From the NCBI RefSeq assembly GCF_026738875.1, contig NZ_JAPQFJ010000003.1, positions 124,001 through 188,000 on the forward strand: 64,000 nt of DNA, in the 5' to 3' direction. Each line of letters opens with the position of its first letter. Within the stretch, counting starts at the first letter, position 1. Source of the stretch: Clostridium brassicae (GTDB taxonomy: Bacteria > Bacillota > Clostridia > Clostridiales > Clostridiaceae). Shown piece after piece: positions 19,378 through 29,263 of the stretch. The notes under the pieces were generated by a model that searched no databases, had not been told where the DNA came from, and worked only from the letters and a program-made list of their open reading frames with translations. The position numbers and the translations under genes were made by a program.

Positions 19378-20229
19378 ATGAAATTTTTTAAAAATAAGCT
19401 GACAGTAACTGTTGTTGTACTGTCAGTTAGCTTTTTACTTTTAATCGGATATACATCCACAAGAAATAAAAAATCTACTGCAGAAAATGGTATAGGTGTT
19501 GCTTTGAATTCTGTTCAAGGTGTTATATATAATATTAATACTAAAATTAAAAATAATGTAAGCTTTCTTTTAAATTTTTCAAAAGTTAAGAATGAAAATG
19601 AAATACTTACCAGTGAAAACAATAAACTTAAAGATAAAGAGATAAAATATGATGCTCTTGAAAAAGAAAATGAAAGATTGAAGAGTATGCTAAAATTTAA
19701 ATCTACAAAATCTCAATATAATTATGTAGGCTGTGATATTGTAGGAAAAAGTGGTAATAACTGGTTGGATGGTTTTGTTATAAATAGAGGAACTGATGAT
19801 GGCATAAAAACAAGAATGGTAGTTGTAACTGGAGAAGGTTTGGTTGGACAGGTTACTTCTGTAGGTAAAAATGTGTCTATAGTTCAATCGTTGGTAAATG
19901 AAAATATTGCTGTTGCAGGTTTAGTTAATAGTACTAGAGAAAATGATGGAGTAGTAAAAGGATATAGAGATAATAATGATAAGTTGCTTGCAAAATTATA
20001 TTATCTTCCTTTAACTTCTAAAATAAAAAAAGGAGATACTATTTTAACATCAGGATTAGGTGAATTATATCCTAAGGGTATAAAAATAGGAACGGTTATA
20101 GAAATAGAAGAAGATAAGGGTAAATTAGTTAAGAATGCTATTATTCAGCCAAGTGTAGATTTTAATAAATTGGAGGAAGTACTTGTAGTGGTTCCAACAA
20201 ATGAAAGAGAAGTTAAATATGAGTTTTAA
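19378..20229 (+). CDS. mreC: Rod-shape protein MreC
   Basis: The 283-residue protein has one N-terminal membrane span, a coiled coil (residues 70-105) and the beta-rich extracellular MreC domain with GNNWLDGFVINRG and GLGELYPKGIKIG. It links MreB to the wall-synthesis enzymes. It begins four bases after the mreB stop, with a weak ribosome site, suggesting coupled translation. Confidence 0.93.
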   Translation: MKFFKNKLTVTVVVLSVSFLLLIGYTSTRNKKSTAENGIGVALNSVQGVIYNINTKIKNNVSFLLNFSKVKNENEILTSENNKLKDKEIKYDALEKENERLKSMLKFKSTKSQYNYVGCDIVGKSGNNWLDGFVINRGTDDGIKTRMVVVTGEGLVGQVTSVGKNVSIVQSLVNENIAVAGLVNSTRENDGVVKGYRDNNDKLLAKLYYLPLTSKIKKGDTILTSGLGELYPKGIKIGTVIEIEEDKGKLVKNAIIQPSVDFNKLEEVLVVVPTNEREVKYEF

Positions 20230-20238
20230 GGTGATCAT

Positions 20239-20730
20239 ATGAAAAAAACAGTTACATTAGTGTTGTTAAGTATTTTATTCTGCATACTGGATAATTCGCT
20301 TATGCCTTTTTTGCAAATTAAAGGATATTATCCAAGTCTTCTATTTGTTTTTATAATTTGTTATTCTATTATAAGTGACACTTGGAGTGGTTTGATTTTA
20401 GGTATATTTTGTGGATTTCTACAAGATATATATTTTTGTAATAGTTTAGGAATTAACATGTTAGTAAATATGCTGATGTGTCTTTTAGCCAATAGAGTAG
20501 GGAAAAATATATTTAAAGATAAGTTTATAGTTCCAGTATTAAGTAATTTTTTTATAAGCATATTAAAGGGATTTTTGATATTTGTGATACTTTATATTTT
20601 AAAGCAGCACATACCTATAGAATTTGTATTATACACAAGTGTGTATAATGGTATAGTTGCACTTTTTATGTATAAAAAGGTTTATAAACTTTGTCAAAAA
20701 GATTTTATGATAAAAAATTGGAGATTTTAA
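20239..20730 (+). CDS. mreD: Rod-shape protein MreD
   Basis: The 163-residue protein is almost wholly hydrophobic with about five membrane spans. It carries the MreD-like segment GLILGIFCGFLQDIYF. It stabilises MreC and the elongasome in the membrane. The position directly after mreC settles the call. Confidence 0.88.
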   Translation: MKKTVTLVLLSILFCILDNSLMPFLQIKGYYPSLLFVFIICYSIISDTWSGLILGIFCGFLQDIYFCNSLGINMLVNMLMCLLANRVGKNIFKDKFIVPVLSNFFISILKGFLIFVILYILKQHIPIEFVLYTSVYNGIVALFMYKKVYKLCQKDFMIKNWRF

Positions 20731-20744
20731 AGTGGTGATTTCTA

Positions 20745-23700
20745 TTGAGTAAATTTAGTATTTTAGAAAGAAAAAATAAAAATTATGATGGACATAAAAA
20801 ATTTAATAGGTATACTGCGTTAATAGTTTGTATGTTTTTTGTTTTTTCATTAATAGCTTCTAGATTAGCTTATCTTCAAATAGTTAAAGCAGATGAGTAT
20901 AGAGAGGAAACAAGTAAAAAAGCTATAAGGAGTATTCCAATTGAGCCACCAAGAGGTAATATTATTGACTCTAAAGGAAGGGTATTAGCGGAAAGTAAAC
21001 AGGGATATACTCTTGTTTTTACTGAAACAACTGAAAGTAAAAAAGAATTTTTTAATACTATGATTAAAGTATTCGATATCTTAGATAAAGAAGAAGAAAA
21101 GGGCCAAGGAGACAACTTTGAACTTAAGATTAATCCATTTAGATTTGAGTTTGATAGTGAAAACCCTAAAACAAGAAGATGGATGGAATTAAGATTTAAA
21201 AAAGATAGGGGAATGGATACTAAGGCCAAAAAAAAGCTTTTTGGTAATAAAAAGGATGAAGAATTAACGGATGCAGATAAAAAGAAAATAGACGAAGAAT
21301 TGATGAAAGAAACACCAGAAGAAACATATAAATATTTATTAGAAACTTATGAAATAAGTGCAGAAGAAGATAAGTTGACATATACAGAACTTTTTAAGAA
21401 GTTAAAGAATAATAATTCAAAGGAAGAAGAGTCACTAGATTATTATTTAAAAATGTATAAAGTAAAAGGTAAAGATGAGGAAGCATTATTTAAAGATTTA
21501 TATAAGAAAATGCCTAAAGATATTTTTGATAGTTTAGTTAAAAAATATAATGTTACTGTAAAAAAATATCCTTTAGAATTACAAAGAAGATTTATGCTAG
21601 TTAAGGATGCAATAAAAATGCAAAGCTTTCAGGGATTTAAACCTGTAGAAATTGCAACAAATTTAAAAAGAACAACTGCTTTTAAATTTATGCAGAAATA
21701 TCAAGAACTCCCTGGAATAGAGGTTACTGTTAATCCTATAAGGGTTTATCCTAATGATAATTTAGGATCAGCTTTTATTGGATATCTATCAAAGATAAAC
21801 TCAGAGCAAAAGGAAAAGTATGAGGAAAAAGGCTATGATGTAAATACGGATTATATAGGTGCTGCAGGGATAGAAGGTGCTTTTGAAAGTTCACTAAAAG
21901 GATCTAAAGGAACAAAAATAGTACAAATAAATAAATATGGAAGAATCATAAAAGAACTTGGAAGAAAAGAGCCTTATCCAGGAAAAACAGTACAACTTAC
22001 TATTGATAATGAGCTTCAAAATACTGCTGAACAATCTCTTAATACAGTTATGAAGGAGCTGCAGAAACAAGGAAGAGAGCAAGATGTTGATACTACAAAT
22101 GCTACAAGAGGAGCAGCAGTAGTTATAGACACAAAAACTGGTAAAATTTTAGCTTTAGCAAGTAATCCAACGTATAACCCCAATTTATTTGCAGTACCAG
22201 GAAGGTTAACTCCAGAACTACAAGCTCAATATTTTAACCCTGATTTAAAGGCTTTTGGAAAAGACTATGTTCAAAACCTAATGAATAGAAGTTGGGCAGC
22301 AAAAGAAGCCTATGCCAATAAGTCTGTGGATCAAGTTATAGATAGGTTGTTTCCTTTAGATAAAAGTATAAAGAATAACTCTACCATTAGACAGGATGTA
22401 TATGATATATATCCAAAGCCATTGTATAATTATGCGACAAAGAGCCTTGTGCCTCCAGGATCCACATTTAAACCACTTGTTGGTTTAGCTGCCTTAGAAG
22501 AAGGGGTATATAGATTAGGAGACACAATGCATGATGATTATATGTTTACTGAAAATGGATACAAAGGTAAAGACTGGAATACATATAGCTTTGGAGACGT
22601 TGATTTAGTTAGAGCTATAGAGAAGTCTATAAATAACTTTTTCTTTAAATTGGGACATAAATTATTTAAAGCAGGTAAATATAATGGAGGATTTGATGCT
22701 ATAGCCAATTATGCATGGAAATTTGGACTTGGTGCTCCTCAAGGGGCTAAGGCTGCTACAGGGATAGAAATACCTGAAAGATTTGGTCAAGTATATAATC
22801 TTGAATCAGGTAAGACAATCTTCTCAGCTTTATATATGAATAATTTATTGGGGCTTTTAAAGGCAGGAACGGATGCTAGAACGCCTAATTATAAACCTCA
22901 TTATATAGGAGTGGACATTACAGAAGGAACAAATGATAGTGAGGATGTAAAGAAGTTAAAAGAAAAGTTGAGGAATAAAATTGTTGAAGAAATGAAAAAG
23001 AAGACCAAAGAAGGAAATAATGAAATAAAGAATATGTTTTTACAGTTATCAAATAAAGATGCTAATTTGAAGAAAAAATACGAAGCAGGCTACAATGAAT
23101 ATGTAAAAACTTATTCTGGAGATGCTAGCAAGAAAATGGCTTATGAAAAATATGTTTTAGAACAAGTTAATAAAGCATGGATGGCATCAATTTATACTAT
23201 AGCAGATGCTTATTCAAACATATACAATCAGAACAACGTATATGATGCATCAATAGGTCAAGGAACAAACCAATTTACTCCACTTCAATTAGCAAGTTAT
23301 ATAGCTACACTTGTTAATGGAGGAACTAGATATAAAGCTCATTTAGTTGATAAAATATTGGATCAAGATGGTAAGGTTGTAAAAGAGTTTAAACCAGAAG
23401 TTTTAGAGAAAAACAATTTTAATCCTGATTATATTAAGGCAATTAAAGAAGGAATGAAGGATGTTACAGCAGGAGATGGTACAGCCAAAGCGGCTTTTAA
23501 TGACTTCCCGATACCCAATGGAGGTAAAACAGGTTCTGCCACTTTCTCAAAAATTCAAGATGAGTTTGGAAGAACTTCCTATGGTGTGTTTACAGGATTT
23601 GCACCTTATGATAATCCTGAAATATCAGTTTGTGTTATAATATTTGATGGTGGACACGGTGGAAGTGCGGCTTATGTTGCAAGAGCAATTTACGAGAAAT

Positions 23701-23837
23701 ATTTTGAAGAGAGAATAAAGAAGGAAAAACCAGGATATTCACCAATGTATAATTTTAAGCTTCCAAATAATTCTCAGGGCGATCAAGAAAAAACAGAATC
23801 ATCAGTTGACATGCCTGATATGAACCTTAATAATTAA
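20745..23837 (+). CDS. mrdA: Penicillin-binding protein 2 (elongasome transpeptidase), enlarged
   Basis: The 1030-residue class B PBP starts at TTG behind GTGGTGA and has one N-terminal membrane span. The pedestal domain begins with IEPPRGNIID. In the transpeptidase, active-site Ser573 is in PPGSTFK, S628-I-N630 forms the second motif and K928-T-G the third. It cross-links peptidoglycan during elongation, with RodA as glycosyltransferase. A lysine- and glutamate-rich stretch (about residues 125-270) and another (about 720-800) make it far longer than the usual 600-700 residues. Confidence 0.93.
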   Translation: MSKFSILERKNKNYDGHKKFNRYTALIVCMFFVFSLIASRLAYLQIVKADEYREETSKKAIRSIPIEPPRGNIIDSKGRVLAESKQGYTLVFTETTESKKEFFNTMIKVFDILDKEEEKGQGDNFELKINPFRFEFDSENPKTRRWMELRFKKDRGMDTKAKKKLFGNKKDEELTDADKKKIDEELMKETPEETYKYLLETYEISAEEDKLTYTELFKKLKNNNSKEEESLDYYLKMYKVKGKDEEALFKDLYKKMPKDIFDSLVKKYNVTVKKYPLELQRRFMLVKDAIKMQSFQGFKPVEIATNLKRTTAFKFMQKYQELPGIEVTVNPIRVYPNDNLGSAFIGYLSKINSEQKEKYEEKGYDVNTDYIGAAGIEGAFESSLKGSKGTKIVQINKYGRIIKELGRKEPYPGKTVQLTIDNELQNTAEQSLNTVMKELQKQGREQDVDTTNATRGAAVVIDTKTGKILALASNPTYNPNLFAVPGRLTPELQAQYFNPDLKAFGKDYVQNLMNRSWAAKEAYANKSVDQVIDRLFPLDKSIKNNSTIRQDVYDIYPKPLYNYATKSLVPPGSTFKPLVGLAALEEGVYRLGDTMHDDYMFTENGYKGKDWNTYSFGDVDLVRAIEKSINNFFFKLGHKLFKAGKYNGGFDAIANYAWKFGLGAPQGAKAATGIEIPERFGQVYNLESGKTIFSALYMNNLLGLLKAGTDARTPNYKPHYIGVDITEGTNDSEDVKKLKEKLRNKIVEEMKKKTKEGNNEIKNMFLQLSNKDANLKKKYEAGYNEYVKTYSGDASKKMAYEKYVLEQVNKAWMASIYTIADAYSNIYNQNNVYDASIGQGTNQFTPLQLASYIATLVNGGTRYKAHLVDKILDQDGKVVKEFKPEVLEKNNFNPDYIKAIKEGMKDVTAGDGTAKAAFNDFPIPNGGKTGSATFSKIQDEFGRTSYGVFTGFAPYDNPEISVCVIIFDGGHGGSAAYVARAIYEKYFEERIKKEKPGYSPMYNFKLPNNSQGDQEKTESSVDMPDMNLNN

Positions 23838-23861
23838 TGGTCTGTCTCAAAGTGAATTTTA

Positions 23862-23916
23862 AACACAATATATTGAAGTTTTAATTTAAAAATCAATCAA
23901 TATATTGTGTTGTTTT
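23862..23916 (+). terminator. Terminator after mrdA
   Basis: A perfect 15-base stem (23862-23876 with 23897-23911) is followed by GTTTTC. It separates the mre-pbp2 genes from the min operon. Confidence 0.8.
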
Positions 23917-24016
23917 CTATTTTAAGATAGCCATTTTAAAAAATATTTTTATTTACTAGAAGGAATTAAGGTAAAAATGTTGAAATATTGATATTGGAGG
24001 CTTTGGGAGGTTTTAT

Positions 24017-24649
24017 ATGGTGAAAGATGGTATAATTATTAAAGGTAATAAAGATGGTTTAAATGCTGTAATTGATATGAATAAATTTAGAGACTTTGAA
24101 GAAATGGTTGAAGAATTTATTGATAAATTAAGTGTAGGAAAAAAGTTTTATAGAGGAGCAACCTTAAAAATTACAACTCAACTAACAGAGTTAAGTGAAA
24201 GAGACGTAATAAAATTAAAGAGTATATTATTTGACGAGTTTATGATAAAGGAGTGTATTTTTGAAGATGAAAAAGAAACAAAAGTAAAATCATTTTCAGG
24301 AGTGTATGAAGGAAGGACAAAATTTTATCGTAAAACGCTAAGAAGTGGTCAAATAATAAGATATTCAGGTAATATTGTAATAATAGGAGATGTTAATCCT
24401 GGATCAGAGGTTTATGCGGGAGGCAATATAATAGTACTTGGAAATCTAAGAGGAAATGTACATGCTGGAAATACAGGAAATACTAGGGCAATTATAGCAG
24501 CGTTTAGATTACAACCAGAAATACTTCAAATAGCAAATATAGTGACAAGATCTCCTGAAGACGATGAAAAAACATATTATGCTGAAGTTGCCAGAATAAA
24601 AGACGATACAATAATAGTAGAGCCTTATTTACCTAATAAATTTTTGTAG
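24017..24649 (+). CDS. minC: Septum-site inhibitor MinC
   Basis: The 210-residue protein has the N-terminal FtsZ-inhibiting domain and the C-terminal beta-helix with [20 protein letters not shown] and [10 protein letters not shown], the MinD-binding repeats of MinC. It blocks Z-ring assembly near the poles. It heads minC-minD-minE. Confidence 0.93.
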   Translation: MVKDGIIIKGNKDGLNAVIDMNKFRDFEEMVEEFIDKLSVGKKFYRGATLKITTQLTELSERDVIKLKSILFDEFMIKECIFEDEKETKVKSFSGVYEGRTKFYRKTLRSGQIIRYSGNIVIIGDVNPGSEVYAGGNIIVLGNLRGNVHAGNTGNTRAIIAAFRLQPEILQIANIVTRSPEDDEKTYYAEVARIKDDTIIVEPYLPNKFL

Positions 24650-24664
24650 TGGAGGAAAATGTAT

Positions 24665-25465
24665 ATGAGTGAAGCCATTGTAATAACATCAGGTAAAGGT
24701 GGAGTAGGTAAAACAACAACCACTGCTAATCTTGGAACAGCATTAGCTGCACTTGGTAAAAAAGTAGTAGTTGTAGATGGAGACACAGGACTTAGAAATT
24801 TAGATGTTCTTATGGGACTTGAAAACAGAATTGTATTCACTCTTTTAGATGTAGTTGAAGAGAGATGCAGATTAAAGCAAGCACTTATTAAAGACAAAAG
24901 ATTTCCTAATTTATTTTTATTACCTACAGCACAAACTAGGGATAAAAATGAAGTGACTACTGGACATATGTTGAAGCTAATAAAAGAATTAAAAGAGGAA
25001 TTTGATTACATACTTATTGATTGTCCTGCTGGAATAGAACAAGGCTTTGAAAATGCTATAATAGGAGCAGATAGAGCTATTGTAATAGTGAATCCAGAGG
25101 TTACTTCAGTAAGAGATGCAGACAGAGTCATAGGAAAGCTTGATGCAAAAGGTTTGGACAATCATCATTTAATTGTAAATAGGTTAGATTATGAGATGGT
25201 AAAAAGAGGAGATATGTTAGATGTAAGTGATATTCTTGATAGCTTAGCAATAAAATTGATAGGAGTTGTGCCTTCTGACGAAGAAATAACTGTTGCTACT
25301 AACAAAGGGGAACCTGTTGTATTAAATAATAGAGCAATGGCAGGGCAAGCTTTTAATAATATTGCTAAAAGAGTATTAGGAGAAGATATCCCCTTTACAC
25401 AACAAAGTAGTAGTTCACAAACAGGATTTCTAGCATCTATAAAGAAAATATTCAAGTTTAAATAG
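24665..25465 (+). CDS. minD: Septum-site ATPase MinD
   Basis: The 266-residue ParA-type ATPase has a deviant Walker A (GKGGVGKTTT), VVVDGDTGLRNLDVLMG and a C-terminal amphipathic helix (LASIKKIFKFK) for membrane binding. It recruits MinC and oscillates with MinE. ATG 24665 has better spacing to GGAGG than the ATG six bases earlier. Confidence 0.95.
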   Translation: MSEAIVITSGKGGVGKTTTTANLGTALAALGKKVVVVDGDTGLRNLDVLMGLENRIVFTLLDVVEERCRLKQALIKDKRFPNLFLLPTAQTRDKNEVTTGHMLKLIKELKEEFDYILIDCPAGIEQGFENAIIGADRAIVIVNPEVTSVRDADRVIGKLDAKGLDNHHLIVNRLDYEMVKRGDMLDVSDILDSLAIKLIGVVPSDEEITVATNKGEPVVLNNRAMAGQAFNNIAKRVLGEDIPFTQQSSSSQTGFLASIKKIFKFK

Positions 25466-25475
25466 GGGGTATTAC

Positions 25476-25742
25476 ATGGACTTTTTAAGATTTTTTTCAG
25501 GTAAACCTTCTTCGAAAGAAGTGGCGAAAGATAGATTAAAATTGATATTGATTCATGATAGAGCGAGTATCTCACCAGAACTTTTGGATATGATGAAGAG
25601 TGATATTTTAGCAGTTATATCTAAATATGTAGAAATAGACAATGGAACTATAGATGTACGTTTAACTAAAGAGGAAGAAATTGAGGGGGGCTCTCCAGCT
25701 TTGATAGCAAGTATTCCAATAAGAAAAATGAAAGAAAGATAA
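25476..25742 (+). CDS. minE: Division topological factor MinE
   Basis: The 88-residue protein has an N-terminal membrane- and MinD-contact region (DFLRFFSGKPSSKEVAKDRL) and the dimerisation domain (ISPELLDMMKSDILAVISKY). It stimulates MinD ATPase. A complete minCDE set is present, unlike Bacillus, which lacks MinE. Confidence 0.93.
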   Translation: MDFLRFFSGKPSSKEVAKDRLKLILIHDRASISPELLDMMKSDILAVISKYVEIDNGTIDVRLTKEEEIEGGSPALIASIPIRKMKER

Positions 25743-25753
25743 TTGAAAAATTT

Positions 25754-25794
25754 AAAAGCTATGTATAATTTAAAATTTATACATAGCTTTTTTG
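25754..25794 (+). terminator. Terminator between minE and rodA
   Basis: Arms 25754-25768 and 25777-25791 pair over 15 bases, ending in a T run. Confidence 0.85.
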
Positions 25795-25836
25795 CATTTA
25801 TGTGATATAATCTTTATGTATGATGGAGGGATAACA

Positions 25837-26955
25837 GTGCTTGAAAAATTAAAAATTAGCAAAAAATTATTAAGAGAATTGGACTTTGGGATAATAATAA
25901 CTGCGATACTTATAGTTCTTTTTAGTTGCATAAATATATATAGCGCTACTTTTAGAAAATCAGGAATTTATTTTTTTAAGCTTCAATTCATGTGGCTACT
26001 ATTAGGTTTGGTAGTGATATATATTATTTTATTGGTAGATTATAACATAATAATTAACTATGCTCCCATACTATATTGGGGTGGAATTGCACTGCTTTTA
26101 TTAAATAAGTTTCTTCTTGGAGGTACACGTAAAGGTGCTAATTCATGGATAGGTATAGGATCTAGAGCGATTCAGCCTTCTGAATTTGCTAAGCTTGGAA
26201 TGATATTGATGCTTGCAAAGCTTATCAATGAGATGGAGGGCAGTATAAACGAGCCAAAAAATTTTTTTAAGATAGCAGCTTATGCTGTTTTACCTATGAT
26301 TTTAATAGTTACTCAACCAGATATGGGAATGACTATGGTTACATTTTTTATAGCTCTTGGAATTTTCTTTATTGCAGGGCTTAAGTTAAAAGTTATATTT
26401 GGTGGATTAGGAGGAATTGTAGGTCTTATAGCGATTATATGGAATTCCCCTCTTATGAAAGCTTATTGGAAGCTTAGATTAAAATCATTCATAAATCCAT
26501 CAGCTTATGATAAAGGAATGAGTTTTCAAAGAAATCAATCTTTAATGGCTATTGGATCAGGAAAGATAACTGGTGAAGGTTTTACAAATGGACTCCAGAT
26601 AGCTAGTAGCAATGTTCCAGAGGCTCATACAGACTTTATATTTTCGGTAGTAGGTAATGAATGGGGGCTCATAGGTTCATTATTATTATTATTTCTTTAC
26701 GGTATTATGCTATATAAATTCATTGGTATAGCTAAGAACTCAAAAGATGCATTTGGATCTATAGTGACTGTAGGAGTTATTTCAACATTTTTATTTTCTA
26801 TATTACAAAATGTTGGTATGACTATAGGGATTATGCCAATTACAGGAATAACTCTTCCTCTTATGAGTTACGGTGGAAGTTCTATGCTTTCTAGTTTCAT
26901 GTCTATAGGACTAGTTTTAAATATAGGTATGCGAAAGAAAAAAATTAATTTCTAG
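25837..26955 (+). CDS. rodA: SEDS-family peptidoglycan glycosyltransferase RodA
   Basis: From GTG 25837 behind GGAGGG, the 372-residue membrane protein has about ten spans and the SEDS motifs [31 protein letters not shown] and [15 protein letters not shown]. It polymerises lipid II with PBP2 during elongation. The start is set after the terminator hairpin, which excludes an in-frame ATG at 25792. Confidence 0.93.
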   Translation: MLEKLKISKKLLRELDFGIIITAILIVLFSCINIYSATFRKSGIYFFKLQFMWLLLGLVVIYIILLVDYNIIINYAPILYWGGIALLLLNKFLLGGTRKGANSWIGIGSRAIQPSEFAKLGMILMLAKLINEMEGSINEPKNFFKIAAYAVLPMILIVTQPDMGMTMVTFFIALGIFFIAGLKLKVIFGGLGGIVGLIAIIWNSPLMKAYWKLRLKSFINPSAYDKGMSFQRNQSLMAIGSGKITGEGFTNGLQIASSNVPEAHTDFIFSVVGNEWGLIGSLLLLFLYGIMLYKFIGIAKNSKDAFGSIVTVGVISTFLFSILQNVGMTIGIMPITGITLPLMSYGGSSMLSSFMSIGLVLNIGMRKKKINF

Positions 26956-26966
26956 GGGGAGAAAAT

Positions 26967-27338
26967 ATGAGAATAGCATTAGTTGCACATGACAACAGAA
27001 AAGAAGAATTAATTGATTTAGTAAAAAGGTATAGAGAAGTATTTAAAAATCATGAGCTTTTTGCAACAGGGACTACTGGAAAACTTATAGGTGAAAAAGT
27101 AGAGCTTAATGTTCACAGATTTTTATCTGGGCCTTTAGGAGGAGATCAGCAGATAGGAGCAAGAGTTGCTACAGGGGAAATGGACATGGTTATATTTTTA
27201 AGAGATCCTCTAACAGCGCAACCTCACGAACCAGATGTTTCTGCACTTTTAAGAATTTGTGATGTTCATGGAGTTCCACTTGCTACAAATATCGGAAGTG
27301 CTGAAGTTTTTGTAAAAGCTCTTACTACAAAGAGATAG
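26967..27338 (+). CDS. mgsA: Methylglyoxal synthase
   Basis: The 123-residue protein has the MgsA motifs [31 protein letters not shown] (phosphate loop and catalytic Asp) and [17 protein letters not shown]. It converts dihydroxyacetone phosphate to methylglyoxal, relieving sugar-phosphate stress. It follows rodA by 11 bases. Confidence 0.95.
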   Translation: MRIALVAHDNRKEELIDLVKRYREVFKNHELFATGTTGKLIGEKVELNVHRFLSGPLGGDQQIGARVATGEMDMVIFLRDPLTAQPHEPDVSALLRICDVHGVPLATNIGSAEVFVKALTTKR

Positions 27339-27415
27339 TATAATCAGTAGTTGTCAATTACTAAAAGAGCTTTTAAACAAGGTATTTAGAGATTAGTGAC
27401 TAAAGATTAGATATT

Positions 27416-27460
27416 AAAATAAGTGCCTAATGATATAAACTATATCATTAGGCTTATTTT
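27416..27460. terminator. Convergent terminator between mgsA and hydA
   Basis: A stem of about 20 bases with a two-base bulge ends in TTATTTT and starts with AAAATAA. It can stop both converging transcripts. Confidence 0.8.
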
Positions 27461-27510
27461 AATTTACTTTATATTTATCAAAGATATATCTATTTTAGGT
27501 TAAAAAATGT

Positions 27511-29244
27511 TTATTTTTTTACATAATAAGTGTGAAGAAGTTCATGAGCTTTTTTACTGTAAGGTTTATCTAAAAATTCTTTGTATAATTTTTGAATTGA
27601 TGGATTTTCATGAGATTTTCTATATTGTTTGTTTTCATCTTCCTTATATAATGCCTCAATTCTCTTCTTTAGTATAGAAGTATCTCCATGAATATATGGC
27701 TGACCTCCGCCACCTATACATCCTCCAGGACAGGCCATTATTTCAATAAGATGATAGTTTGCTTTACCTTCCCTTATTAATTCAAGAAGATTAGAAGCAT
27801 TGCCAAGGCCATTTGTTACAGCTACTTTTACCTCGGTACCATTTATTGTTAAAGAAGCTTCTTTAACCCCTTCATAGCCTCTTACAGATTTAAATTCTAA
27901 AGGAGGCCCGGATTTTTTAGTAATCCATTCATAAGCAGTACGCACAGCAGCCTCCATTACTCCACCAGAAGCACCGAAAATATCAGCAGCTCCTGTAGAT
28001 TCTCCAAGTGGATTATCGAAACTATCATCTTCTAAAGAATTAAAATCAATTCCCGCTTCTTTAATCATTTTAGCGATTTCTCTAGTACTTAGTACAATAT
28101 CTACATCTCTTATACCATCTCTTTGCATTTCATCTCTTGCAGCTTCATACTTTTTAGCTAGACATGGCATAATAGAAACTACAACTATTTTTTCAGGAGG
28201 AACATTAATTTTTTCTGCAAAATAAGTTTTAGCTATAGTTCCAAACATTTGCTGTGGTGATTTACAAGTGGAAGGAATATCTAATAAATCTGAAAAACGA
28301 TGTTCAAGTAAGTTTATCCATGCAGGACAACAACTTGTTAACATAGGTAGTCTTCCATTATGTTCTAGCCTATGTACAAATTCAGCAGCTTCCTCCATTA
28401 TAGTTAAATCAGCACCAAAGTTAGTGTCAAATATATAATCAAAGCCTAATTCTCTAAGAGCAGATACCATTTTACCAGTGACTAAAGTACCAGGTTCTAG
28501 ATCAAACTCTTCTCCTAATGCTGCTCTTATAGCAGGAGCAGTTTCTACTACTACAATTTTGTCTGGATCATTTATTGCATCCCAAGCATTAGGTATGAAA
28601 TTAACTTCTGTTAGAGCTGCAGTAGGACAAACAGCTACACATTGGCCACAGAAAGTGCAATTTGTTTCAGCCATAGGATCATTAAATGAAGGTGCAATAA
28701 CTGTATTAAATCCTCTATTTATAGCAGATAATACATTACATTTTTGCACATCATTACACATAGTTTCACAACGCCTGCACAATATGCATTTATTCATATT
28801 TCTTATAATAGAATAGCTAGAATTATCAGTTTCATAATCAGGTTTTTTACCTTCATATCTTATTTCACGAATTCCTAATTCGGCAGCTAGAGATTGAAGT
28901 TCACAATGCATGTTTTTTTCACATAACAAACATTCTTCTGGATGAGCTGAAAGAAAAAGCTCAACTACGGTTCTTCGCGCTTTTATAGCTCTAATGGAAT
29001 TAGTTTTAACTACCATTCCTTCTACTACTGGAGTAGAGCAAGCTGGAGCAAGATTTTTTTTACCTTCTACTTCAACTACACAAACTCTGCAAGAGCCAGG
29101 ATCATTGATTGTTCTATCATCATGAAGTTTAAAATGACATAAAGTAGGAATGTGTATATTAAGCTTTTCGGCAGCTTTAAGGATAGAAGTTCCTTCATCT
29201 ACTTGAACTTTTCTACCATTTATAGTTAAAGTTACTAAACTCAA
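27511..29244 (-). CDS. hydA: [FeFe]-hydrogenase catalytic subunit (HydA/HndD type)
   Basis: The protein of about 577 residues has an N-terminal [2Fe-2S] ferredoxin domain (CHFKLHDD, CRVC). A His-Cys3 [4Fe-4S] site (HPEECLLCEKNMHC) and two [4Fe-4S] clusters (CILCRRCETMC, CTFCGQCVAVC) follow. The H-cluster domain carries TSCCPAWINL, MPCLAKKYE and ACPGGCIGGGGQP. It makes or oxidises H2. The likely start is TTG 29244, seven bases after AGGTG; a GTG at 29253 overlaps that site. It is the last gene of the hydC-hydB-hydA operon. Confidence 0.95.
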   Translation of the reverse strand: MSLVTLTINGRKVQVDEGTSILKAAEKLNIHIPTLCHFKLHDDRTINDPGSCRVCVVEVEGKKNLAPACSTPVVEGMVVKTNSIRAIKARRTVVELFLSAHPEECLLCEKNMHCELQSLAAELGIREIRYEGKKPDYETDNSSYSIIRNMNKCILCRRCETMCNDVQKCNVLSAINRGFNTVIAPSFNDPMAETNCTFCGQCVAVCPTAALTEVNFIPNAWDAINDPDKIVVVETAPAIRAALGEEFDLEPGTLVTGKMVSALRELGFDYIFDTNFGADLTIMEEAAEFVHRLEHNGRLPMLTSCCPAWINLLEHRFSDLLDIPSTCKSPQQMFGTIAKTYFAEKINVPPEKIVVVSIMPCLAKKYEAARDEMQRDGIRDVDIVLSTREIAKMIKEAGIDFNSLEDDSFDNPLGESTGAADIFGASGGVMEAAVRTAYEWITKKSGPPLEFKSVRGYEGVKEASLTINGTEVKVAVTNGLGNASNLLELIREGKANYHLIEIMACPGGCIGGGGQPYIHGDTSILKKRIEALYKEDENKQYRKSHENPSIQKLYKEFLDKPYSKKAHELLHTYYVKK

Positions 29245-29263
29245 AACTTTCACCTCTTTTGTA

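Noticed and set aside
28478-28816. Plus-strand frame inside hydA
   Set aside because: It is opposite the conserved cluster-binding region of hydA and has no ribosome site or homology that I recognise.
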